Assembly: GCA_030638405.1 (NCBI GenBank)
Contig: DAOWER010000014.1
Span: forward strand, 1 to 6,308
Length of the DNA: 6,308 bases
DNA from: Candidatus Eiseniibacteriota bacterium
Lineage (GTDB): Bacteria > Joyebacterota > Joyebacteria > Joyebacterales > Joyebacteraceae
Reading direction: 5' to 3'
Below the pieces are notes generated by a model. The model had not been told where the DNA came from. It made no database searches and saw only the letters and a list, made by a program, of their open reading frames with translations. Shown piece after piece: positions 1-5,558 of the stretch (positions within the stretch are counted from its first letter, which is position 1; each line of letters begins with the position of its first letter). Position numbers and translations under genes: made by a program.

Positions 1-722
1 AGCTTCTTCACCTCGGACGTCGCGTGGAGGATGTCCCTCATGAAGTGGCCGTTGCCGATGAATCCGGCGATGTCGTTCGCCAGGAAGACCTTCTTGCGGA
101 GCCGCTTGGCCAGCTCAACACCCACCTCGACCAGCTCCGGCTTGACGCCCTTGGGAGAGATAAGCTCCAGGAGCTTCTGCACCGCCGGCGGATTGTAGAA
201 GTGGTAGCCGATGATGCGGCCGTTCAAGGGGACGCCCTTGTCGATGACGCCGATGGGAATCGATGATGTGTTCGTCAGGTAGTAGGCATCGGGGCACAGC
301 GCGTCGATCTTCTTGAGCACGTCGAGCTTGATGCTTTTGTCCTCGATGATGGCCTCGAAAATGAGCTTCGAGCCCTTGATCGCCTCGAGGGACGTCGTCG
401 GCCGGCAGAACGACAGCGCCTCCTCGACGAAGGCGTTGATGATCTCTCCGTTCTCCACGAGATCCGCGCGGTCGGCGTAGGAGGCCCGGAGAGCGATCGT
501 GCTCTTCTCCCCCAGTTTCGTCAGCTGCGCCCGGAGGTACGACATGAGACCCGTCAGTGCTCTCTGGTCGACGTCCACGAGCGTGAGCACGTAGCACTTG
601 TCGCGCCCCGACGCTATCTTCAGTCTGGCCATTTCCTGGGCGAGAAGAAGAGCGATGCCGCTCCCCATCTTGCCCGCCGCGCCAAGCACGGCCACGTTCT
701 CTAGTCTGGCATCAAGATCCAT
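1..722 (-). CDS. 3-hydroxyacyl-CoA (3-hydroxybutyryl-CoA) dehydrogenase, N-terminal 240 residues, cut by the window edge
   Basis: This would oxidise an L-3-hydroxyacyl-CoA to the 3-ketoacyl-CoA with NAD+, or run in reverse, in the cytoplasm. I translated it by hand: ATG at 722-720, 240 codons with no stop, then the edge. An N-terminal Rossmann motif GAAGKMGSG sits at residues 14-22 and an acidic residue ends beta-2 (LVDVD, 48-52). The family signatures follow: FEAIIED (122-128), NTSSIPI (151-157), GYHFYNPP (172-179) and NDIAGFIGN (216-224). The catalytic set matches the mammalian enzyme with identical spacing: Ser153, His174, Glu186 and Asn224 (human Ser137, His158, Glu170, Asn208). Oddities are GAAGKMG in place of the usual GxGxMG, about 15 extra residues before beta-2 (around 31-45), and GFIGNG where GFIxNR is usual. 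It therefore looks like a divergent subfamily. An SD-like AAGGGG lies 7 nt before the ATG. The fold is certain; the chain-length preference is not. The gene name hbd would be a guess. Confidence 0.9.
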   Translation of the reverse strand, partial: MDLDARLENVAVLGAAGKMGSGIALLLAQEMARLKIASGRDKCYVLTLVDVDQRALTGLMSYLRAQLTKLGEKSTIALRASYADRADLVENGEIINAFVEEALSFCRPTTSLEAIKGSKLIFEAIIEDKSIKLDVLKKIDALCPDAYYLTNTSSIPIGVIDKGVPLNGRIIGYHFYNPPAVQKLLELISPKGVKPELVEVGVELAKRLRKKVFLANDIAGFIGNGHFMRDILHATSEVKK

Positions 723-840
723 GTATATTCCCCTTCCGTTCGGCCACAATTGCCGTGTCGTCTGCTGTTGCCGGCTTCGGTGCGCGTTGTGCGCCGCCGT
801 AGTCTCGCGTGCCGCGATTGCCTGGAGCTACGCCTCGTCG
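723..840 (-). other. 118-bp spacer between tdk and the 3-hydroxyacyl-CoA dehydrogenase gene
   Basis: This is the longest gene-free gap in the window. It holds a purine-rich ribosome-binding site (AAGGGG at 735-730, 7 nt before the ATG) and a small GCGC-GTTGT-GCGC hairpin candidate (4-bp stem) near 783-795. I see no T-tract that would make the hairpin an intrinsic terminator and no convincing sigma-70-type promoter. The gap leaves room for a promoter, so the downstream gene may be transcribed separately from the overlapping block upstream, but the sequence does not show it. Confidence 0.5.
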
Positions 841-1461
841 TTACCGTGCCCTGGCCTCCTGGTTCTCCTTCGCCTCCGCTGCCGGTCCGTGCTCGATCGA
901 ATCGGAGGGGTCGAAGCAGTGGCGGCACCGCGCCTCGTAGACCTCCGAGGCGCCCACCACCACCCGCTCCGTGGACATAGTCATGCGCTGCGTCCTGTTG
1001 GCCGGCTTCCCGCACTGCATGCACACCGCGAGCGTCTTCGTTATGTACTCAGCGACCGCCAGAAGCGTGGGCATGGGTTCGAACGGGCGTCCCAGGTAGT
1101 CCTGGTCCAGCCCCGCACAGATCACCCGCACCCCGCGATTCGCGAGGCTCTCGCACACCTCGGGCAGCTTCGGGCCAAGGAACTGGCCCTCGTCGATGCC
1201 CACAACCTGGACGTCCGGGCCGACGTAGCCCGGGATCTCAGACGCGTCCTCGATGCGGATAGATTCGATGCGCCTGTCGTCGTGCGTGACGATGTCCTCG
1301 TCGTCGTATCGGTCGTCGATCCTCGGCTTGAACGCGATGACGTTCTGCTTCGCGATCTTCGCTCGCCTCAGGCGACGGATGAGCTCCTCGCTCTTGCCTG
1401 AGAACATGCTGCCGCAGATGACCTCGAGCCAGCCCGTGTCGTCTCGTCTTCCGTCAGTCAT
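841..1461 (-). CDS. tdk: Thymidine kinase, type II (TK1-like), zinc-binding
   Basis: It phosphorylates thymidine to dTMP with ATP in the nucleotide salvage pathway (cytoplasm). The 206-residue length is normal for bacterial TK1-type enzymes. The P-loop GSMFSGKSEE is at residues 17-26 and the Walker-B-like IDEGQFL at 89-95 carries the expected catalytic Glu91. The GLDQDYLGRPFEPM segment is at 117-130. A structural zinc site is complete, with Cys147/Cys150 (CMQC) and Cys179/Cys182 (CRHC). The thymidine-holding lasso VYEARC with Tyr175 is at 174-179. The C-terminal 20 residues are a charged, alanine-rich tail. The ATG at 1461 is preceded by GAGGGG with 6-nt spacing and overlaps the end of birA by 8 nt (ATGACTGA), so the two are probably translationally coupled. 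I see no functional link to the acyl-CoA genes; it may simply be carried in the same transcript. Confidence 0.97.
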   Translation of the reverse strand: MTDGRRDDTGWLEVICGSMFSGKSEELIRRLRRAKIAKQNVIAFKPRIDDRYDDEDIVTHDDRRIESIRIEDASEIPGYVGPDVQVVGIDEGQFLGPKLPEVCESLANRGVRVICAGLDQDYLGRPFEPMPTLLAVAEYITKTLAVCMQCGKPANRTQRMTMSTERVVVGASEVYEARCRHCFDPSDSIEHGPAAEAKENQEARAR

Positions 1462-2389
1462 CGTAAACCCCTCGATCCTCGGTGTGTCTCAGCGTGATGT
1501 CCCCGAACCAGATCTCGCGGTCGGCGCCCGATGCGTCCCGGATGATGAGCGCGCCCGACTCAGCGAGGTCTGTCACAATCCCGGTCACGCGCGGCCCCAG
1601 CTCCGTGTTTGCTGCGCCCGGCGCAACCGTCACCTCTCGCCCGAGCGTGCTGGAGAGCTCGCGCCAACGCTCCCGGAACCCGCCGATCCCCCCGCGTTCG
1701 TACCGCTCGAAGCACCCCTCCAGCGCCAGCAGCGTCACCCTCAGCACCTCGAGCCGCGCGACGGGCCGACCCAGCGCCAGTCGCAGCGACGTCGCGGCGC
1801 CGGCCAGCTCAGCCGGGAGATCGTTCTCGTCCAGGCCGACGTTCAGGCCGACGCCCAGCACCGCGCTCTCAACCCTCTCCCCCGCGGTCTGGATCGACTC
1901 TACGAGGAATCCTGCCAGCTTCCGGTCCCCAATGAGCAGATCGTTCGGCCACTTGACGCGGACATCGATGCCGGTGAGTTCCCGCAGAGCGTCCGCGACC
2001 GAGATCGCAGCCGCGATGCTGAGCGGCGCGAGCCTCTCGGCGGGGAGGTCACACTCCAGCAGGACGGACATCCACACGCCCAGGCCTTCCGGCGAGTACC
2101 ACGTGCGCCCGGAACGACCCCTGCCCCCGGTCTGCTCCTCGGCCAGCACCACCGTGCCGGCCACAGCACCCTCTCGCGCCAGCGCCTTGAGCTCGGTGCT
2201 CGTAGAGCCCACCGACCGCGAGTAGTGAACCACTCGCCCGACGTAGGTCGTCGTGAGACCGAGGTCGCGCGGGCCGTCCAGCACGGTCCCGGGCTCGACG
2301 CCGAGGCTGCCGGGATCTCCCTCGGCCGGCCTCCCCGCATCACCGCCGCGGCGGGCGCCCTCGCTGCCTTCTCCGGGCGGCGTCGTCAC
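1454..2389 (-). CDS. birA: Biotin--[acetyl-CoA-carboxylase] ligase, without the DNA-binding domain
   Basis: It activates biotin to biotinyl-5'-AMP and attaches it to the lysine of a biotin carboxyl carrier domain, in the cytoplasm. The catalytic core starts near residue 50. It has GGRGRSGR (88-95, the adenylate-binding loop), VKWPNDLLIG (145-154), RKLAGFLVES (156-165, with the conserved Lys157) and VLGVGLNV (177-184). A C-terminal SH3-like domain follows, ending IWFGDITLR (293-301). The first ~46 residues are Gly/Pro/Arg-rich and do not resemble the winged helix of E. coli BirA, so it is probably a ligase only and not the biotin-operon repressor. The GTG start at 2389 overlaps the TGA of the leucine-dehydrogenase-like gene (GTGA). 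It has a CGGAG only 3 nt upstream, so this start is less certain than the rest. Another GTG at residue 36 lacks a ribosome-binding site. The window shows no carboxylase, so the target protein is encoded elsewhere. Confidence 0.95.
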   Translation of the reverse strand: MTTPPGEGSEGARRGGDAGRPAEGDPGSLGVEPGTVLDGPRDLGLTTTYVGRVVHYSRSVGSTSTELKALAREGAVAGTVVLAEEQTGGRGRSGRTWYSPEGLGVWMSVLLECDLPAERLAPLSIAAAISVADALRELTGIDVRVKWPNDLLIGDRKLAGFLVESIQTAGERVESAVLGVGLNVGLDENDLPAELAGAATSLRLALGRPVARLEVLRVTLLALEGCFERYERGGIGGFRERWRELSSTLGREVTVAPGAANTELGPRVTGIVTDLAESGALIIRDASGADREIWFGDITLRHTEDRGVYDD

Positions 2390-3456
2390 CTGCTCCGCAC
2401 CTGTCCGGACAGGCCGCCCACGTTGCGGATTCGTTCCTCCGCGAGGACGTTCGCCGCCTCCGCAGTGCTGATTCCGCGATCGTGCGCGACCCAGAACACC
2501 TTCTTGAGCATCAGGTAGATGTTCTCGGCGCGCCGCATCGCGCGCTCCATCGAGAACCCGGCGATCTCCTCGGTGACCGCGATCAGGGCGCCCGAGTTGA
2601 ACACGAAGTCCGGGGCATAGAGGATATCCCTCTCGGCCAGAAGCGCCACATGCTCGGGTTCGGCGAGCTGGTTGTTCGCCAGACCCGCCACCACGCGACA
2701 GGACAGCCGCGGGATGGTCTCCGGGTTGAGCACCTCTCCCACGGCGCAGGGGCTCCAGATGTCACACTGCACGTCGTAGATGTCACCCGGCTTCACGATG
2801 GCGATACCCAACTCATCGTGGGAGCGCTGAGCGACCCTGGAGTCGAGGTCGCAGGCAACGACCTTCGCGCCGGAGGCAACGAGCGCCTTCGCGAACCCCG
2901 AGCCCGCCCTGCCAAGACCCTGCACCGCCACCGTGAGTCCGGACATTCCCGGCTCCGCGCCCACTTCCTCGAGGCACGCCATGAGGCCCGCAATGGCGCC
3001 GTGCGCCGTGATCGGCGACGGGTCCCCGCATCCGCCGTACGCGGTGTGAAGTCCCACGACGTGATCCGTCTCGACGCGGATGCGCTGCATGTCCTCGACG
3101 TTGGTACCTAAACCCTGCGACGTGATGTAGCGGCCGTTCAGGCTCGCTATGTGTCTCCCGAGCGCCCGGAACAGTATCTCGCTCTTGTCCTTCTCCGGGT
3201 CGCCCATGATGACGGCCGAACCGCCGCCGAAGTTGAGGCCCGCCGCCGCGGCTTTGTAGGTCATCGAGAACGACAGTCGGAGCGCGTCCTCGAGGGCGTC
3301 CTCTTCGTTCTCGTAGACGCGCATGGTCGTCCCGCCGATGGCGGGGCCCAGAACCGTGCTGTGAATCGCGACGATCGCGCGGAGACCCGCGACCTCGTCG
3401 AACGCGAAGCTCACCTGCTCGTGCTCGGCCTGCTCCAGAGCTTTGAAGACTTCCAT
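2386..3456 (-). CDS. Leucine-dehydrogenase-family protein (Glu/Leu/Phe/Val dehydrogenase) with both catalytic residues replaced
   Basis: The family reductively aminates branched-chain 2-oxoacids or deaminates the amino acids with NAD+. At 356 residues it is close to Bacillus leucine dehydrogenase (about 364-366). From memory the first ~160 residues align without a gap: MEVFKALEQ start, GPAIGGTTM (37-45), MTYKAAAAGLNFGGGS (65-80), LNGRYITSQGLGTNVEDM (106-123). The Lys68 that binds the substrate carboxylate is kept. The catalytic Lys80 is Ser (codon TCG, 3219-3217), and the usual Glu114-Asp115 is Gln-Gly (CAG GGT, 3117-3112). The NAD domain is intact: GLGRAG (180-185), Asp203 at the end of beta-2, NNQL (261-264), YAPDFVFNSG (280-289). 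The reading frame is open throughout, so this is not a broken gene. ATG at 3456 has GGAGG 6 nt upstream. Normal leucine dehydrogenase activity is unlikely; a regulatory, binding or altered catalytic role is inference. Confidence 0.88.
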   Translation of the reverse strand: MEVFKALEQAEHEQVSFAFDEVAGLRAIVAIHSTVLGPAIGGTTMRVYENEEDALEDALRLSFSMTYKAAAAGLNFGGGSAVIMGDPEKDKSEILFRALGRHIASLNGRYITSQGLGTNVEDMQRIRVETDHVVGLHTAYGGCGDPSPITAHGAIAGLMACLEEVGAEPGMSGLTVAVQGLGRAGSGFAKALVASGAKVVACDLDSRVAQRSHDELGIAIVKPGDIYDVQCDIWSPCAVGEVLNPETIPRLSCRVVAGLANNQLAEPEHVALLAERDILYAPDFVFNSGALIAVTEEIAGFSMERAMRRAENIYLMLKKVFWVAHDRGISTAEAANVLAEERIRNVGGLSGQVRSR

Positions 3457-3536
3457 CTGGAACCTCCGCCCGCGGGCGTCCGGACCGGACCGACCGCGCG
3501 CCGCCTACCGCCTCGTTCCGCTGCTTCTTGACCCAG
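3457..3536 (-). other. 80-bp spacer and leader of the leucine-dehydrogenase-like gene, with two adjacent palindromes
   Basis: This spacer follows the crotonase stop codon. On the plus strand it contains the perfect palindromes GCCCGCGGGC (3468-3477) and GTCCGGAC (3478-3485) side by side, followed by a GGACCGGACCG run. The GGAGG ribosome-binding site (3467-3463) abuts the first palindrome, so folding of the message could mask or expose it. No U-tract follows either palindrome, which argues against a standard terminator. The end next to the crotonase stop holds one copy of a 17-bp direct repeat, listed separately. Confidence 0.5.
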
Positions 3537-3561
3537 CTACTCCGGCTGCTTCTTGACCCAG
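3520..3561 (-). repeat. 17-bp direct repeat flanking the crotonase stop codon
   Basis: The 17-mer GCTGCTTCTTGACCCAG (plus strand) occurs perfectly at 3520-3536 and at 3545-3561, offset by 25 bp. The copy at 3545-3561 encodes the last residues of the crotonase (WVKKQ). The other begins directly after its TAG stop (3539-3537). The 25-bp offset is not a multiple of three, so the second copy is out of frame with the gene. It looks like a short tandem duplication of the gene's 3' end. Confidence 0.85.
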
Positions 3562-4325
3562 TTCGCGGGACGTTTCTCGAAGAACGCGGTGATGCCCTCT
3601 TCCGCCTCGCCGCTGGCGAAGCAGAGCCCGAACGCGTCGGACTCGTGTGTGCCCCCGGCGTCCACGTCCGTGCTCGTGCCCTTGTTGACGCACGCCTTCG
3701 CCAGTCCGACCGCCGCAGGGCCATTCTTTGCTATGCGCGTCGCCATTTCTTTCGCGGCGTCCAGCAGCTCGTCGGGCTCCACCACTCTGTTGACGAGACC
3801 CCACGAGAGGGCAGTCTCCGCGTCGATCAAGTTGCCGGTCAGGAGCATCTCCTTGGCCCGGCCGAATCCCACGAGCCTCGGAAGCCGCTGGGTGCCGGCG
3901 AACCCGGGCACGAGGCCGAGCGTGACCTCGGGCTGCCCCATCTTCGCTCTCGTCGAAGCGATCCGGACATCGCAGGCCATCGCGAGCTCGAGCCCGCCGC
4001 CGAGCGCGAACCCGTTGACCGCGGCGATCACGGGCTTCGCCAGGTTCTCTACGATCGAGAACGTCCGCTGGCCGAGCTGCGAGACGTCCCGCGCCTCCAT
4101 GCCGCTCTTGGCCTTGAGCTCCGAGATGTCCGCGCCCGCGACGAACGCCTTTCCAGCACCTGTGACGATGACCACCCTGACGTCCGCGTCGCCGCCCAGC
4201 TCGAGCATCGCGTGGCCGATCTCGGTCATGGTCTCAACGTTGATGGCGTTCATAGCATCCGGACGATTGATGGTGACGACAGCAATCTGACCGTCCTTCT
4301 CGACCATGAGGTTCTTGAGGGTCAT
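3537..4325 (-). CDS. Enoyl-CoA hydratase / 3-hydroxybutyryl-CoA dehydratase (crotonase family)
   Basis: It interconverts a trans-2-enoyl-CoA and the L-3-hydroxyacyl-CoA by adding or removing water. It is the step between the acyl-CoA dehydrogenase and the 3-hydroxyacyl-CoA dehydrogenase also found in this window. At 262 residues it has the usual length. The oxyanion-hole segments are AFVAGADI (60-67) and NGFALGGGLELA (104-115). Both catalytic glutamates of the true hydratases are present: Glu113 in GGGLELAMACD and Glu133 in GQPEVTLGLVPG (rat Glu144 and Glu164). GTQRLPRLVG (144-153) and the C-terminal FFEKRPANW complete the family pattern. The chosen ATG at 4325 overlaps the buk stop (ATGA) and has GGAGG 4 nt upstream. 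A Met 31 codons earlier lies inside buk and lacks family similarity. The end of the gene carries a short duplication. Crotonyl-CoA specificity (crt) is plausible from context but not proven. Confidence 0.95.
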   Translation of the reverse strand: MTLKNLMVEKDGQIAVVTINRPDAMNAINVETMTEIGHAMLELGGDADVRVVIVTGAGKAFVAGADISELKAKSGMEARDVSQLGQRTFSIVENLAKPVIAAVNGFALGGGLELAMACDVRIASTRAKMGQPEVTLGLVPGFAGTQRLPRLVGFGRAKEMLLTGNLIDAETALSWGLVNRVVEPDELLDAAKEMATRIAKNGPAAVGLAKACVNKGTSTDVDAGGTHESDAFGLCFASGEAEEGITAFFEKRPANWVKKQPE

Positions 4326-5464
4326 TTTTCCTCCGTTTCGGTGCGCGACGCCGACCCGCCTTCGACCGTCTGGGGGTAGGTCTTCGCCGTCTCTTCTTCC
4401 CTGAGAACTCTCAGGCACCCGAGTGCGAGCGCTTTGAGCTCGTCTTCGCCCGGTACGACGACCACACCACCCAGGAAGGCGATCTTCGTCCGGAGTTTCT
4501 CGATGACGTACTCGTTGTTGGCCAGACCCCCGGTGAGCACTACCGCGTCCAGCTCTCCGTCCAGGGCCGCGGCCATGGCCCCTATCTCCTTCGCGATCTG
4601 ATGGACCATCGCCGCGATGACGCGCGCGGCTTCCTCATCGCCGGACTTGATGCGGGCGACTACGACCTCGGCGTCCGTCGTGCCCAGATAGGCGACCAAT
4701 CCGCCGCCACCGACGAGCTTATCCTCGATCTCGTCCCGGGTGTAGTCGCCCGAGAAGCACATGTTCACAAGGTCGACCGTCTGCACCGCTCCGGCCCTCT
4801 CCGGGGTGAACGGTCCCGCCGAGAACCCGTTCGAGACATCGACCATCCGTCCCTTCTTGAGGGCGCAGACGCTGATCCCGCCGCCCAGATGAGCGATCAC
4901 GAGGTTGATATCGCGATGGTCACGACCCAGCTTCTCCGCGACGATCCTCGCCGTCGCCTTGACGTTGAGCGCGTGAACGAGGCTGGTCCTGGGGATCTCC
5001 GGCAGGCCGGAGTAGCGCGCGATGGAGTCCAGCTCGTCGACGCACGGCGGGTCGACGATGAAGGCGGGGATGCCTAGGTCCCACGCGATGCCGTATGCGA
5101 GCACCGCGCCCAGGTTGGACGCGTGCTCACCCCTCTCGGCCGCTCTCGCGTCGTCTATCATCCGCTGGTTGACGGCGTACGTGCCGCCGACGGTCGGCGC
5201 GAAGATACCGCCCCGTCCGACGACCGCCGCGAGCGTGTTCAGCGCGATGCCCCTGTCGTCCAGGAACTCGAGGATCATCGCCTTCCGGTACTCGTACTGG
5301 TCCCATACACGTTCGAACCGCGACAGATCGAGCGGCGTGTGACTGATCTTGTCCTCGAACGCGCACTCCGCGCCGTCGAAGACCGCCAGCTTCGTGGACG
5401 TGGATCCCGGATTCAGCACCAGGATCCGCTCACTCGCGGCGCCCTCTGTCTTCTTGGCCACCAT
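4322..5464 (-). CDS. buk: Butyrate kinase (branched-chain carboxylate kinase)
   Basis: It transfers phosphate between butyryl-phosphate (or isobutyryl/isovaleryl-phosphate) and ADP, giving the acid and ATP by substrate-level phosphorylation in the cytoplasm. It belongs to the acetate kinase/ASKHA superfamily. The PHOSPHATE-1 loop VLNPGSTSTK is at residues 16-25, SLVHALNVKA (161-170) matches the conserved F/V-HALNxKA segment, AHLGGGISV (191-199) and GPFTPERAG (217-225) are butyrate-kinase signatures, and VLTGGLANNEYV (309-320) is the adenosine-binding loop. At 380 residues it is slightly longer than the usual ~355, through a 10-residue N-terminal and a Glu/Thr-rich C-terminal extension. The start at 5464 has GAGGTG just upstream; an in-frame Met at 5587 would add 41 Arg/Ala-rich residues of no family similarity and overlap the preceding gene. 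Its normal partner, phosphotransbutyrylase, is not in the window. Confidence 0.96.
   Translation of the reverse strand: MVAKKTEGAASERILVLNPGSTSTKLAVFDGAECAFEDKISHTPLDLSRFERVWDQYEYRKAMILEFLDDRGIALNTLAAVVGRGGIFAPTVGGTYAVNQRMIDDARAAERGEHASNLGAVLAYGIAWDLGIPAFIVDPPCVDELDSIARYSGLPEIPRTSLVHALNVKATARIVAEKLGRDHRDINLVIAHLGGGISVCALKKGRMVDVSNGFSAGPFTPERAGAVQTVDLVNMCFSGDYTRDEIEDKLVGGGGLVAYLGTTDAEVVVARIKSGDEEAARVIAAMVHQIAKEIGAMAAALDGELDAVVLTGGLANNEYVIEKLRTKIAFLGGVVVVPGEDELKALALGCLRVLREEETAKTYPQTVEGGSASRTETEEK
4330..4334 (-). promoter_or_regulatory. Ribosome-binding site of the crotonase gene, inside the end of buk
   Basis: GGAGG sits 4 nt before the ATG at 4325 and lies within the last codons of buk (Glu-Glu-Lys region). 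Together with the ATGA overlap it fixes the crotonase start over the in-frame Met at 4418 and suggests translational coupling. Confidence 0.8.
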
Positions 5465-5558
5465 TGCCACCTCTTTCGCGCGCGTGCGCGCAGGCCAGTC
5501 TCCGCGCGCGGATCCACGCGCACGGTTCGCGCGCACGGCCTCCGCTGCGGCCGGGAAG
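5465..5558 (-). other. 94-bp GC-rich spacer with inverted and direct repeats upstream of buk
   Basis: The spacer separates the acyl-CoA dehydrogenase stop from buk. Plus-strand elements are a 16-bp alternating purine-pyrimidine run (5477-5492), a perfect 12-bp palindrome TCCGCGCGCGGA (5501-5512), a 9-bp inverted repeat CGTGCGCGC / GCGCGCACG (5483-5491 and 5529-5537), and a direct repeat CGCGCACGG (5517-5525 and 5530-5538). The inverted repeat could fold the whole spacer into a large stem-loop in the message. There is no U-tract for an intrinsic terminator and no AT-rich -10-like element, so its role is unknown. Confidence 0.6.
5468..5473 (-). promoter_or_regulatory. Ribosome-binding site of buk
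   Basis: GAGGTG, within AAAGAGGTGGCA, lies 3 nt before the ATG at 5464. It decides this start over the in-frame ATG at 5587, which would fall inside the acyl-CoA dehydrogenase gene. Confidence 0.7.

Noticed and set aside
115..597. A 160-codon minus-strand frame inside the 3-hydroxyacyl-CoA dehydrogenase gene
   Set aside because: It is another frame of the same strand; the 240-residue translation from 722 carries the family motifs continuously, so there is no frameshift here.
723..752. A possible promoter (TTGTGG ... ATATAC) before the 3-hydroxyacyl-CoA dehydrogenase
   Set aside because: The -10-like element touches the start codon, spacing is 15 nt and the match is weak; it would start transcription inside the gene.
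780..800. A hairpin (GCGC-GTTGT-GCGC) as a terminator for tdk
   Set aside because: The stem is only 4 bp and no T-tract follows on the minus strand.
598..1401. A 267-codon open frame on the plus strand opposite tdk and the 3-hydroxyacyl-CoA dehydrogenase start
   Set aside because: It is antisense to two genes with complete motifs, and its own translation is compositionally biased without recognisable domains.
1253..2518. A 421-codon open frame on the plus strand across tdk, birA and the start of the next gene
   Set aside because: It lies antisense to three well-recognised genes, its translation is Arg/Pro/Ser/His-rich with no family motif, and long antisense frames are expected in GC-rich DNA.
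3528..4379. Plus-strand frames of 283 and 245 codons opposite the crotonase gene
   Set aside because: They are mirror images of a conserved coding sequence; neither shows a motif or a ribosome-binding site.
4326..4418. An upstream in-frame Met at 4418 for the crotonase
   Set aside because: The extra 31 residues lie inside buk and do not resemble the family; the ATG at 4325 has GGAGG and the ATGA overlap.
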